Of a stretch of 41,767 nucleotides of DNA, positions 7,793 to 16,306 are shown piece after piece (positions within the stretch are counted from its first letter, which is position 1; the number at the start of each line of letters is the position of its first letter). The notes below the pieces were generated by a model. The model saw only the letters and a program-made list of their open reading frames with translations. It had not been told where the DNA came from and did no database searches. This stretch comes from MFAQ01 sp964592455 (GTDB lineage: Bacteria > Patescibacteriota > Microgenomatia > UBA1400 > MFAQ01): NCBI GenBank assembly GCA_964592455.1, contig CAZQDQ010000001.1, positions 1-41,767 on the forward strand, written 5' to 3'. A program made the position numbers and the translations under genes.

Positions 7793-9353
7793 GTTTGTTA
7801 CCATTGTAATTTTTTTCATTTGCTCCTTATACTTTTCTTTGTCACTAAATAAATCTGGGTTTCATTTACTAAGTTATGACCAAATTGGCAAAAAATCGGA
7901 AATCGTATTTGCTGAAGGACAACCATTACTTTCAGGTCAGGAGGTGGTTATCAAAACCAAAGCTGAATACAACAATTTGGGCAACATTTTAATTAGGTTT
8001 ACAAACAATGATCGAGATAGTGATGACCAATTAAGTTTTCGTTTGCATGACAGAAGTTTGAATAAAGAAATTTATTCCGCAGTCTATAACACCGATCAAT
8101 TTTTACCAGATGAATTTTTCCCATTCGGTTTTTTACCTATAGCGGACTCCAAAGACAAAGAGTACTCGGTCATAATAGAGTCATTAAACGGAAGCAGTCA
8201 AAGCGGTATTTACATATCAACCAAAAACCCAATTTTTGTTTTTCGCAGCATTTTAACTAAAGCCGAAGTTACAAAAAATCCTTGGCAACTATTAGAAATC
8301 ATACTTAGCAAAATAAAGTTTATTTTATCAAGTTATCAGCAAATCCTATCGCTACTAATTTCATATTCACCACTAGTTCTTTACCTCTTATTCACTTCTT
8401 TTAGTAGGTCCGCACCTATTTACCAAATAGTTGTCTTTGTTGTATCAACATGTTTTCTCTTTGTGGTAAACGGTGGGCAGCAGGACTACCTGTTAATATC
8501 ATTATCTATTTATTGGTTTGCTTTAAATATTTTTAGAGGTTTTCCAGACACAGCTAATCTAACATTCTTTTTTTTCTACTTTATTTCTGGTTTCATTTTT
8601 AACATTTTTAATTTTAGTTTTTACGCCAACACATCCTTCTCTCTAGGGTTAATGTTACTTATAACTTTTTTAGCCGCAAAGGTTCTTTTTTCAGAAAAAA
8701 AAGACAGCAAAACTCTAAGCAATTTCCTAAAAGATCTAAATAACTTTGAAAGAGAATCAGGTTTTAACTCAGCAAACATTATGATTTTTTTAGCCAAATT
8801 TATTTTTTATACGGTTATTCTTAAAAATGCGATTTACAGTTTTATGCAAATAGTTTCTATTCCAAAGACTTTAGCGGATTACCCAAGACTCTATAGTAAA
8901 GAGGCTCTCTCACTTCTTGTATTTGCTGTTTCTTTAATAATTGCCTACAAAATTGTGTATTTTTTAATAAAAAAAACTAAAGGTAGTTTTGTTTTTTATC
9001 CTTTACTTTATCTTGTTTTACATCTTTACTTTTTGGTCAATAGCAACATCTACGCCTATGTAATTAGTCACACATTGTTTCCAAAAATAATATCAATCAA
9101 TCCAAGCATCACTTCCGAGGCCTGGGTAGACGTTACTATCACTGGCAAAAATTTCCAAGACTTGCCCTTTGTTGGCAAGGTTACCCTGGCAGGGGAGGTT
9201 CAAGTAGAAAATGTCCACTACTGGTCCAACGAAAAAATAATCTTCCGCACTAACCCCACAACTACCAAAACTGGAGAGGTCTGTGTTCAAACTCTGTCAA
9301 AGGGTAATAGCAACTGTCTGCCTTTTGAGTACCACTTCGATGGTAAGAAATAA
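7782..9353 (+). CDS. Membrane protein of unknown function with C-terminal IPT/TIG-like domain
   Basis: I do not recognise the family. An N-terminal helix (VTIVIFFICSLYFSL) is followed by about 120 residues of beta-rich extracytoplasmic sequence, then eight or so hydrophobic helices (about residues 180-440). A C-terminal beta-domain starting INPSITSEAWVDVTITGKNF resembles IPT/TIG immunoglobulin-like folds (G-x-x-V-T-I-x-G-x-N-F) and includes two Cys near its end (VCVQ...NCLP) that could pair. It overlaps the preceding membrane protein by 11 bases, so the two are probably co-translated and may work together at the cell surface. No GT-C acidic loop motif is evident. Confidence 0.65.
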   Translation: MKSKFVTIVIFFICSLYFSLSLNKSGFHLLSYDQIGKKSEIVFAEGQPLLSGQEVVIKTKAEYNNLGNILIRFTNNDRDSDDQLSFRLHDRSLNKEIYSAVYNTDQFLPDEFFPFGFLPIADSKDKEYSVIIESLNGSSQSGIYISTKNPIFVFRSILTKAEVTKNPWQLLEIILSKIKFILSSYQQILSLLISYSPLVLYLLFTSFSRSAPIYQIVVFVVSTCFLFVVNGGQQDYLLISLSIYWFALNIFRGFPDTANLTFFFFYFISGFIFNIFNFSFYANTSFSLGLMLLITFLAAKVLFSEKKDSKTLSNFLKDLNNFERESGFNSANIMIFLAKFIFYTVILKNAIYSFMQIVSIPKTLADYPRLYSKEALSLLVFAVSLIIAYKIVYFLIKKTKGSFVFYPLLYLVLHLYFLVNSNIYAYVISHTLFPKIISINPSITSEAWVDVTITGKNFQDLPFVGKVTLAGEVQVENVHYWSNEKIIFRTNPTTTKTGEVCVQTLSKGNSNCLPFEYHFDGKK

Positions 9354-9400
9354 CTTGATTTCTTCTGGTATCTTCCAATATTTTCTAATATTATCTAAAG

Positions 9401-9408
9401 TGTAAAAT
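9401..9408 (+). promoter_or_regulatory. -10 element TGTAAAAT immediately before a GTG start
   Basis: TAAAAT at 9403-9408, preceded by TG, ends 5 bases before the GTG at 9414. It lies in a 60-base intergenic gap. No clear -35 is seen at the right distance. Confidence 0.6.
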
Positions 9409-9413
9409 AAACT

Positions 9414-10811
9414 GTGGCTTGGATAAAAAAATATTTTTACCTTTTTCCTGTTTTATTTTATTTACCTGCGCTTGGTAACTTCTTTTCAGCTGACGACTGG
9501 TTTCATCTTCGTATCTCCCAAATAGACTCGCTTGAGCAGTTTTTTAACTTTTTTTCTTTTAGCCAAACCCCGCAATCCGCCAGCTTCTACAGACCTCTCT
9601 CAACTCAAGTTTTCTTTTTTATCTTCCAAAAGTTCTTTGGTTTAAATTCCGTTGCTTATTATTTGTTTGGTCTACTACTCTTTGGCTACTCAATATATCT
9701 CGTCAGAAAATTCAGCTCTTTATATCTGAGAACTGAGATCTGTAATCTAGCATCTATTATTTATGGACTATCTGCCTCAAACTTTACCAGACTTTACTTT
9801 GTTTCTGCTTTTCAAGAGTTATTTTTGGTAGTTTTCTCTCTTCTGACTTTAATTAACTTCAAGTCCAGGCCAAAGCTATCCCTTCTTTTTTTTGTTTTAG
9901 CTCTGCTTTCCAAAGAAACCGCCATCGTCCTCCCAGTCTTAGTTCTTCTCCTAAATTATAAATACATAGTTGCTAACAAGTTTAACAATCTGAGATCTGA
10001 GATCTTGGTATCTGTGATCTATTTGTATTTTAGGTTTTTTCATTTTGGTCTAGTCACAGGCGATAGTTATTTGTGGGACTTCTCACTAGTCAAAGCGGTC
10101 AATACGCTAATGTGGTATGTTCTTTGGTCTATTGGCTCGCCAGAACTGCTAGTAGACTACATTGGCTCCGGCCTAAAGCCAATACCCAGATTCTTTGTCG
10201 ATTATGCAAGCTGGTGGCCATTTATTGTTTTTCCACTTTTAGCAATCATTATCTCCACCATTACTATTTTCTTAAAAAACTTTAAAAAGTTAAACTCTTA
10301 TTTTTGGGTATTTACTTTGTTTTTTGTTATTAGCCTTTTGCCAGTTTTATTTCTGCCATCGCACAAGTTTGCACTAGAACTTGGCCTGCCATTAGTGGGT
10401 TTTGCTATTGCACTCTCAATCTTAATTAAAAAGTCAAACAATATTTTTTATTTTGTGTTTTTGGGAATTTTTATTTTTTACAATTTATCGATGAACTACC
10501 TAACTTACACCCGCCACTACTCAGTCAGTAGGGGACAGATCTCCAAAAATGTCTATCAATTTATTAATCAAAATTACCCTTCTCCTCCAGAAAATAGTTA
10601 CTTTGAATTCATAAACGATGCTCAAGATTACGGTCCCATCTGGGGGCAGTCAAAGCAGATATCCCAAAGCCTAAGCAACTCCGATTTTTTCAAAGTCTTC
10701 TATCATCAACCAGACTACATGGTTTATTATCAAGATGAGGTTGATGATAAACCATCTACAACCGGTTTTGCACCAATAGAACTTAGTACCAAGCAATTTT
10801 TAAACCAATGA
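9414..10811 (+). CDS. GT-C family membrane glycosyltransferase (GT39/TMTC-like)
   Basis: This polytopic protein (465 aa, around ten hydrophobic helices) has an acidic pair early in the first outer loop (FFSADDWFHLR, about residues 22-32). A later FYRPLSTQVFFFIFQ and ALLSKETAIVLPVL resemble GT39/TMTC-type O-mannosyl or polyprenyl-phosphate-dependent glycosyltransferases. The C-terminal tail outside the membrane has no recognisable domain. It starts with GTG five bases after a -10 hexamer and is the first of three consecutive GT-C genes linked by overlap or direct abutment. The acceptor is unknown. Confidence 0.75.
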   Translation: MAWIKKYFYLFPVLFYLPALGNFFSADDWFHLRISQIDSLEQFFNFFSFSQTPQSASFYRPLSTQVFFFIFQKFFGLNSVAYYLFGLLLFGYSIYLVRKFSSLYLRTEICNLASIIYGLSASNFTRLYFVSAFQELFLVVFSLLTLINFKSRPKLSLLFFVLALLSKETAIVLPVLVLLLNYKYIVANKFNNLRSEILVSVIYLYFRFFHFGLVTGDSYLWDFSLVKAVNTLMWYVLWSIGSPELLVDYIGSGLKPIPRFFVDYASWWPFIVFPLLAIIISTITIFLKNFKKLNSYFWVFTLFFVISLLPVLFLPSHKFALELGLPLVGFAIALSILIKKSNNIFYFVFLGIFIFYNLSMNYLTYTRHYSVSRGQISKNVYQFINQNYPSPPENSYFEFINDAQDYGPIWGQSKQISQSLSNSDFFKVFYHQPDYMVYYQDEVDDKPSTTGFAPIELSTKQFLNQ

Positions 10812-12484
10812 CCAACAAATACAAAGCCGCCATTATTTTACTTTTTATTTTTTTTGGGGTTGGTTTTTTTCTTAGGGTTTATCGTCTAAATCAAAATGTT
10901 CCAGAGCTTTATTCTGACGAAGTAGGTCACTATTACTATTTAGAAAGCATTAGAAATGGGTCTGTGGGTTTAATTAGGCGTATTTCATATCTCTTTTTTA
11001 CAGCCAGCTGGCTTGTTGGCCTCAACCCTTTGGGTGTCCGTCTAGCTTCAGCCATTTTTGGATCACTAACTATTATCGTCGGTTTCTTCTTTGCAAAAGC
11101 TTTAGCAAAAAAATCACAAACCAATCTTTACCTTCGTGTCGCCCTCACTTTTAGTCTTCTTCTGGCTATTCTCCCGTGGAATTTTGCCATCAGTCGCCTT
11201 GGTCACACTCACATCCCTATTATTGTTTTTACGAGCCTTTTACATCTCTACCTCTATTTATCTGCTACCAAAACCCTCCCAAAAATTATCTCTTTTATTC
11301 CTTTCTTAATCGGCTCCTACTATTATCCAACCCTTATTCTTATGTCACCCTTAATTCTATTAATCCCTGCCAAACAGCTTTTTTGGGACAGTCAAAAAAA
11401 TAGAAAGCTAATTTTTTTAGCATCCATTATCTTTTTAGGGGTTACTAGTTCTTTTTTGGTCACCAAGTATAAAGTCTTTAACACCAGCTCCCGCGGCTTA
11501 GACCTTGCCATATGGCGCGATGTCAATGTTACCGCCGACTCAAATCTTTACCGAGGGCTAGCTAGGTCTAGTGTTCCTTCTATTTTTTCTTTTGGCAAAG
11601 ATCCAGAACAACTCTCTAACAAGATTCTCTATAACTACCCACTATCAATAATATTTAAATTCACCGAAAACTATTTATCTTTCTTCTCAGTTGACTCTCT
11701 CTTTTTAAGGGGTGACCCTATCTTGCGCCACTCCACCAGCATGACTGGCAATTTTTACTTATTTCTACTGCCATTTCTAATCTATGGTCTTTACAAGTTT
11801 TTTTCAGGTAAAACCGACAGACAGACAAAACTACTTATTACCCTCTGGTTGCTTGCTTCACCAATACCAGCCGCAATCACCAAGGATGGAGCCGGTTACT
11901 TGCTGCGCTCCATTAGTCTCTACCCACTTCTTACCTATTTTTGTGCTCTTGGTCTTGTTTATTCTTTAGAATTTTTTCAAAACAACTTTTCCAAAGTCAT
12001 TTACTTTGCCACTATATCAGTCATCGGCACTTTTTCTGTTTTTTACTATTTCTTTGGCTACTTTCATGTTTACCCAAGTTTAGCCAAAGACAGTTTTGAA
12101 TATGGCTTCAAAGCCTTGTCAGACTTTCAGCAAAATAATAAGTCTAAACTCCTCATTATTTGGGAAGATAAATATCCATATAGTCAATTCTGTTTTTGGC
12201 AAAAATTACCCTATTCTGTTTGTGACCCATCCAAAACCGATACCAGAGAATACTTGGGTGAAACCCGGGTAGATCTTCCCTCTCAAAGTATTTTCTTTAG
12301 TTTGCCAAGTACAGAAAGCGACCTGAAACAAGTAGTCAAAAAATACCAACCAGACTACGTTGCTTTATCTACTAGGTTTTTAGAAAACTATCCAAAATTC
12401 TTCCTAAACTACCAAGTAATCGAAACTATCAAAAATCCAGACGACACAGTTAGTTTCTTTATTTACCAATCTTCAGAAAAATAA
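10808..12484 (+). CDS. GT39-like (ArnT/PMT family) membrane glycosyltransferase
   Basis: The first outer loop contains ELYSDEVGHYYYL, the D-E motif of ArnT/PMT-type enzymes that use polyprenyl-phosphate sugars. It is preceded by FFLRVYRL, the classic FxxRxxxL of the first helix, and followed by NPLGVRLASAIFG. About a dozen hydrophobic helices and a C-terminal outer domain (roughly residues 430-558) complete the protein. The ATGA overlap with the upstream gene indicates coupled translation. It likely glycosylates a lipid-linked glycan or protein on the outer face of the membrane. Confidence 0.82.
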   Translation: MTNKYKAAIILLFIFFGVGFFLRVYRLNQNVPELYSDEVGHYYYLESIRNGSVGLIRRISYLFFTASWLVGLNPLGVRLASAIFGSLTIIVGFFFAKALAKKSQTNLYLRVALTFSLLLAILPWNFAISRLGHTHIPIIVFTSLLHLYLYLSATKTLPKIISFIPFLIGSYYYPTLILMSPLILLIPAKQLFWDSQKNRKLIFLASIIFLGVTSSFLVTKYKVFNTSSRGLDLAIWRDVNVTADSNLYRGLARSSVPSIFSFGKDPEQLSNKILYNYPLSIIFKFTENYLSFFSVDSLFLRGDPILRHSTSMTGNFYLFLLPFLIYGLYKFFSGKTDRQTKLLITLWLLASPIPAAITKDGAGYLLRSISLYPLLTYFCALGLVYSLEFFQNNFSKVIYFATISVIGTFSVFYYFFGYFHVYPSLAKDSFEYGFKALSDFQQNNKSKLLIIWEDKYPYSQFCFWQKLPYSVCDPSKTDTREYLGETRVDLPSQSIFFSLPSTESDLKQVVKKYQPDYVALSTRFLENYPKFFLNYQVIETIKNPDDTVSFFIYQSSEK

Positions 12485-14248
12485 ATGAGTTTTCTTAAAA
12501 AAAACTGGGCATACTTAGCAGTTGTTGTCTTTGCTCTTTTTTTAAGACTCTACAAATTGTCAGAAATTCCATCCGCGCTATACTATGACGAAATTGATTT
12601 GGGCTATCAAGTTCAATCCTTAAAGCAAACAGGTAAAGACTATAGGGGAGAATTTAGCCCTTTTTACTTTCGGTCTTTTAATACCGATAAGACTCCGCTT
12701 CCCATTTGGTTTTCGCTCCCCTTTAGCTATCTACCGGTTTCACCAGAGATTCAGGTAAGAGCAGGAACAGCCATAGCTGGGGTGTTTGTTGTTCTCTTGG
12801 CAATGAGCATAAGCAAACTTCTGTTTGGCAGTATTTCCACAACTATAATCACCGGTATTATTTTCGCCAGCTCGCCCTGGCTTATCCACTTTAGCCGCCT
12901 TGCTTTTGAGGCTCAGTTTGCTTTGCTTGGTCTATTTTCTTTCTTGTGTCTTTTTTTAGTATGGCAAAAGATCAACAGATACAAATACTTTTATCTTTCC
13001 TCACTGGCTCTTGGGCTCTCTGTCTACACTTACAGAACTATGAGTTTGCTATCCCCACTACTGGCGGGTGTAACTTTTGTTTTGTTTTATAAACAAATAC
13101 TTAAGTTGGGTTTTAAAAAAATATTAGTTGCTCTTATTGTGTTTGCCACGTTGTATTTTCCATTTGTCTATACAACTACCATAGGAGCTAAAGATCAAAC
13201 CAGAATTAGTCAAATATCAATTTTTTCCGACCCCAAAATCCCCATAGAGGTTCAAAGGAGTAGAGAGCTGGTTTCTGGAAACTTTGCAGATTCTTCGCTA
13301 GGTCAGTCGGCAACACTTCAATCTAAAATATTTCACAATAAAGCACTAACTTACATAGACAGATTCGTAAGTAATATTTTAAATAATTTTTCTGCTAACT
13401 TTCTCTTCTTAATAGGGGATAGCAACGGTAGACATTCAGCCAAAAACACCGGCGAGTTATTGTTAATAGACTTAGTTGCTCTTGTTGTTGGTTTCTATAC
13501 TTTACTTGGATTATTAAAAGATAAAAAAGTTGTTTTACTCCTTTTAGTGCTTTTCTTGGGGACTGTACCGGCCAACCTTACTCTAGACGGGGCCAATCAT
13601 GCCTCTCGGCTGATTACTTACGCTGGTCCCTTGCTCCTTGTAGTTGGACTGGGTTACAGCAAAATCTTAAACTTCTTGCAAAAAATAAAGTATGGCTGGT
13701 TGTTAAAACTTATTCTTATTCTCACTTGGATTTTTATTCTTACCCGTTTCTTAAATGTATATTTTTATCACTTTCCCATTACAAATGCCCGCGAATTTGG
13801 ATACGGATATAAGCAGGCGATACAAAAGATTGAAGAATATAAAAACAGTTTTGACAAAATTTATCTTACTGGTGTAAATGATCCTCCCATGTTGTATTAC
13901 TTTTTTTGGTCAAAAACCAACCCTGATCTGGTTCAAGAATACGGTACAGAATATGGTGACAATATCGTTAAGAACCATGAATTAGACAGAGTCAAACCTT
14001 TTTACCCCACTGATCTCTTGTGTAAGGAAAAAGAAATCGAAAAACTAAGCCCCAAAGCTATTTATATGGTCGATTTCAGAAACTTACCACTCGACTTTCG
14101 CAGTAGTGACAAAGACAAAGCTCCACAAGGCATAAAACTCCTCGACGTTGTTAAATATCCCGATAACGAAGTAGCTTATTATCTTGTAACCAGAGACACC
14201 AAAGAGGGAAAAGTAATTTCCCCAATCAAAGGCCAGTCCTGTAAATAG
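12485..14248 (+). CDS. GT39-like (ArnT/PMT family) membrane glycosyltransferase
   Basis: It resembles its upstream neighbour: FLRLYKLSEIPSALYYDEIDLGY carries the same FLRxYxL and D-E elements, followed by KTPLPIWFSLPF (the P-P-L-x-Y-like second loop) and VRAGTAIAG. The two proteins look like old paralogues. The ATG directly follows the upstream stop. There are about 11 membrane helices and a C-terminal outer region with two Cys (LLCKEK and GQSCK) that could bond. The role is presumed sugar transfer outside the membrane from a polyprenyl-phosphate donor. Confidence 0.82.
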   Translation: MSFLKKNWAYLAVVVFALFLRLYKLSEIPSALYYDEIDLGYQVQSLKQTGKDYRGEFSPFYFRSFNTDKTPLPIWFSLPFSYLPVSPEIQVRAGTAIAGVFVVLLAMSISKLLFGSISTTIITGIIFASSPWLIHFSRLAFEAQFALLGLFSFLCLFLVWQKINRYKYFYLSSLALGLSVYTYRTMSLLSPLLAGVTFVLFYKQILKLGFKKILVALIVFATLYFPFVYTTTIGAKDQTRISQISIFSDPKIPIEVQRSRELVSGNFADSSLGQSATLQSKIFHNKALTYIDRFVSNILNNFSANFLFLIGDSNGRHSAKNTGELLLIDLVALVVGFYTLLGLLKDKKVVLLLLVLFLGTVPANLTLDGANHASRLITYAGPLLLVVGLGYSKILNFLQKIKYGWLLKLILILTWIFILTRFLNVYFYHFPITNAREFGYGYKQAIQKIEEYKNSFDKIYLTGVNDPPMLYYFFWSKTNPDLVQEYGTEYGDNIVKNHELDRVKPFYPTDLLCKEKEIEKLSPKAIYMVDFRNLPLDFRSSDKDKAPQGIKLLDVVKYPDNEVAYYLVTRDTKEGKVISPIKGQSCK

Positions 14249-14253
14249 TTTAG

Positions 14254-14261
14254 TGTAAAAT
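14254..14261 (+). promoter_or_regulatory. -10 element TGTAAAAT before gmd
   Basis: TAAAAT occupies 14256-14261 and overlaps the first in-frame ATG at 14260. It ends 7 bases before the second ATG at 14269. This supports 14269 as the true leaderless start. Confidence 0.65.
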
Positions 14262-14268
14262 GCCTATT

Positions 14269-15297
14269 ATGAGTAAACAAAAAACTGCAGTCATTATTGG
14301 AGTTAGCTCGCAAGATGGATCTTACTTGGCTGACCTACTACTTACCAAAAACTACAAAGTTGTTGGTACTATTCGTCGATCTACTACCATGGTCCACGAA
14401 AACATCGAGCATTTAAAAGGAAAAATAATTATCACTGCAGCTGACCTTACCGATCAGGAATCTTTAAATAGAGTCATAATCGAACACAATCCAGACGAAG
14501 TTTACAACATCGCCGCCCAATCCGTCCCCGGCGATAGTTGGAGCCACCCCATTTACACTGGGGAAGTCACTGCGTTGGGACCAGTTCGGGTTTTTGAAGC
14601 CGTCAGACGTTTTGCTCCCAAAGCCAAAGTCTATCAGGCAACTTCCAGAGAAATTTACGGTGGCGTTGAAGGGGTGGAAAGTGCCAACGAAAAAACACCT
14701 GTTTTTGCCAATAACCCTTATGGTATCGCCAAGGCCTATGCCCATATGATGATTGATTGTTATCGAAAATCATACGGTATGTTTGTTTGTGGCGGTATGC
14801 TTTTTAATCACGAGTCACCAAGGCGTGGACTACACTTTGTTACTCGCAAAATCAGTATGGGTGTTGCCTGTATCAAATTGGGAATTAAAAACCCACCCAT
14901 AAATGAATTAGGCGAACCGCTGGTTGACAATAGCGGCAAAATTCACTTAGGTGACTTAGATGCCATGCGCGACTGGGGTTACTCCAAAGAATATGTAGAG
15001 GCCATGTGGCTTATGCTTCAGCAAGACACACCCAAAGACTACGTCATTGGCACCAATACCAATTACTCTATCAAAGATGCTTGTAAGGCAGCCTTTGACC
15101 ATGTTGGTCTAAAATGGGAAGAGCACGTTATTTCTAACCAAAAACTAATCAGACCAACAGAAATAACCGACATGAAAGGGGACTATAGTCTAGCCAAAAA
15201 GGAGCTGGGTTGGGAGCCAAAAGTTTTTATGCCAGAACTGATGGCAATTATGGTTGACGCCGACATTGACTGGCTTAAATCCCATAATGTAAAATAA
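14269..15297 (+). CDS. gmd: GDP-mannose 4,6-dehydratase
   Basis: This enzyme converts GDP-D-mannose to GDP-4-keto-6-deoxy-D-mannose. The NAD(P) loop is GVSSQDGSYLA (residues 11-21), matching the Gmd G-x-T-G-Q-D-G-S-Y-L form. NIAAQSVPGDSW, NPYGIAKAYAH (Tyr151 and Lys155 of YxxxK), NHESPRRG and LGDLDAMRDWGY are all Gmd hallmarks. The catalytic segment differs: QATSREIYGG (Thr125-Ser126-Arg127-Glu128) in place of the usual S-T-S-E-x-Y-G. The Glu is kept, the Thr is replaced by Ser and an Arg sits in between. Start 14269 (342 aa) is chosen because the ATG at 14260 lies within the -10 hexamer. Followed by a likely reductase partner. Confidence 0.88.
   Translation: MSKQKTAVIIGVSSQDGSYLADLLLTKNYKVVGTIRRSTTMVHENIEHLKGKIIITAADLTDQESLNRVIIEHNPDEVYNIAAQSVPGDSWSHPIYTGEVTALGPVRVFEAVRRFAPKAKVYQATSREIYGGVEGVESANEKTPVFANNPYGIAKAYAHMMIDCYRKSYGMFVCGGMLFNHESPRRGLHFVTRKISMGVACIKLGIKNPPINELGEPLVDNSGKIHLGDLDAMRDWGYSKEYVEAMWLMLQQDTPKDYVIGTNTNYSIKDACKAAFDHVGLKWEEHVISNQKLIRPTEITDMKGDYSLAKKELGWEPKVFMPELMAIMVDADIDWLKSHNVK
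15288..15295 (+). promoter_or_regulatory. -10 element TGTAAAAT overlapping the gmd stop codon
   Basis: TAAAAT at 15290-15295 ends 5 bases before the ATG at 15301. The hexamer overlaps the last codons of gmd. Confidence 0.55.
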
Positions 15298-15300
15298 ACC

Positions 15301-16302
15301 ATGTCAGAACGACCAAAAATCTTCATCCCAGGTGAAACAGGTACATTGGGTCGTGGTGCTAACTTCGGCTTAAAAAATAAGTACGAATTGTTAGCTGGCA
15401 CAGCAAAAGAACTAGATCTTTCACTTGATGAAGGTTTTAGATATTTTGATTTTCTAAATCCTGACTCGCTCGAGCAAACTATAAAAAATGGTAATTTTGA
15501 TGTCATTTTAAATTTAGCGGGAGTGGCTAATCCAAACACTGCATCTGAGCAGGCAAAAATTGCTTGGCAAATAAACTGCTACGGTGTTTTGAAAATGTTA
15601 GATATTATTTCTAAAATGCCAATTGGACATAGACCAAAAGTAGTTTTACCTATGTCAGTACTTCAGTTTGATATCCAATCTTCTGGCACGGTTGACATTG
15701 ATCACCCTCTGAAAGCTTCTGGCAATGAGTACATTAATCAAAAAAACACTTTGTTCCATGAGGCTAAAAAGTTTTTAAAAGATGTAGATATATATTTCGC
15801 TTTTATTGCGAACACTACTGGTTACGCTCACCCAGAGGGTTACTTTGGACCGGATATTATGAGACAGTTAGTTAGAGGTGATAGTATTATTAAGCATGGT
15901 GACTTAGATCAAAAAAAGCCCTTTTTAGACTCTAGAAACGCTGGTCGAATACTAGCCTGCGCAATAAAAAATATGGGGAATGGTGGGCAACTTAGCATCG
16001 GAGATTCCTTTTTCATCGCTAGCGGTACAAATTTCCACATGATAGATTTTTTCAAAACAATGCAGAGAGTTGCCGGTAGAGTTGATGATTCTGAGTTAGA
16101 CGATCAAGATGATCCAAGGTTTGGCCAAAAAGCAAAAATTAAGGAAATAAAGTTCAACACGCAGATGTTAACCAAAATGGGTTTTAAGGAAGTTGGTGGA
16201 ATGGAATACATTGCTCAGTCACTTTATGAAGAAGCAATTAGAGTTAAGAATGGTTTGCCATTGCCACCGCGAGGGATATCCAAAAAACTTGAGGTAAGAT
16301 AG
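15301..16302 (+). CDS. Extended SDR, probable GDP-4-keto-6-deoxymannose reductase (Rmd-like)
   Basis: The Rossmann loop is GETGTLG (residues 11-17). LNLAGVANPNTA follows strand 4, and NEYINQK gives the YxxxK pair (Tyr144, Lys148). The segment HGDLDQKKPFLDSRNAGRI resembles the V-G-N-L-x-x-x-R-D-F-x-D-V-R-D region of GDP-6-deoxymannose reductases. Directly following gmd, it most likely reduces the 4-keto intermediate to GDP-D-rhamnose or its C4 epimer GDP-6-deoxy-D-talose. GDP-L-fucose synthase activity is less likely, from sequence form only. An ordinary epimerase acting on another nucleotide sugar remains possible. Confidence 0.75.
   Translation: MSERPKIFIPGETGTLGRGANFGLKNKYELLAGTAKELDLSLDEGFRYFDFLNPDSLEQTIKNGNFDVILNLAGVANPNTASEQAKIAWQINCYGVLKMLDIISKMPIGHRPKVVLPMSVLQFDIQSSGTVDIDHPLKASGNEYINQKNTLFHEAKKFLKDVDIYFAFIANTTGYAHPEGYFGPDIMRQLVRGDSIIKHGDLDQKKPFLDSRNAGRILACAIKNMGNGGQLSIGDSFFIASGTNFHMIDFFKTMQRVAGRVDDSELDDQDDPRFGQKAKIKEIKFNTQMLTKMGFKEVGGMEYIAQSLYEEAIRVKNGLPLPPRGISKKLEVR
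16295..16300 (+). promoter_or_regulatory. -10 element TAAGAT before a GTG start
   Basis: TAAGAT ends 6 bases before the GTG at 16307. It overlaps the end of the upstream reading frame. Confidence 0.45.
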
Positions 16303-16306
16303 ATTA

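Noticed and set aside
9354..9413. Possible terminator or small RNA in the gap between 9353 and 9414
   Set aside because: No stable hairpin with T-tract was seen, only the -10 element.
14260..14268. ATG at 14260 as start of gmd
   Set aside because: It lies within the TAAAAT hexamer; 14269 fits the spacing seen at other genes.
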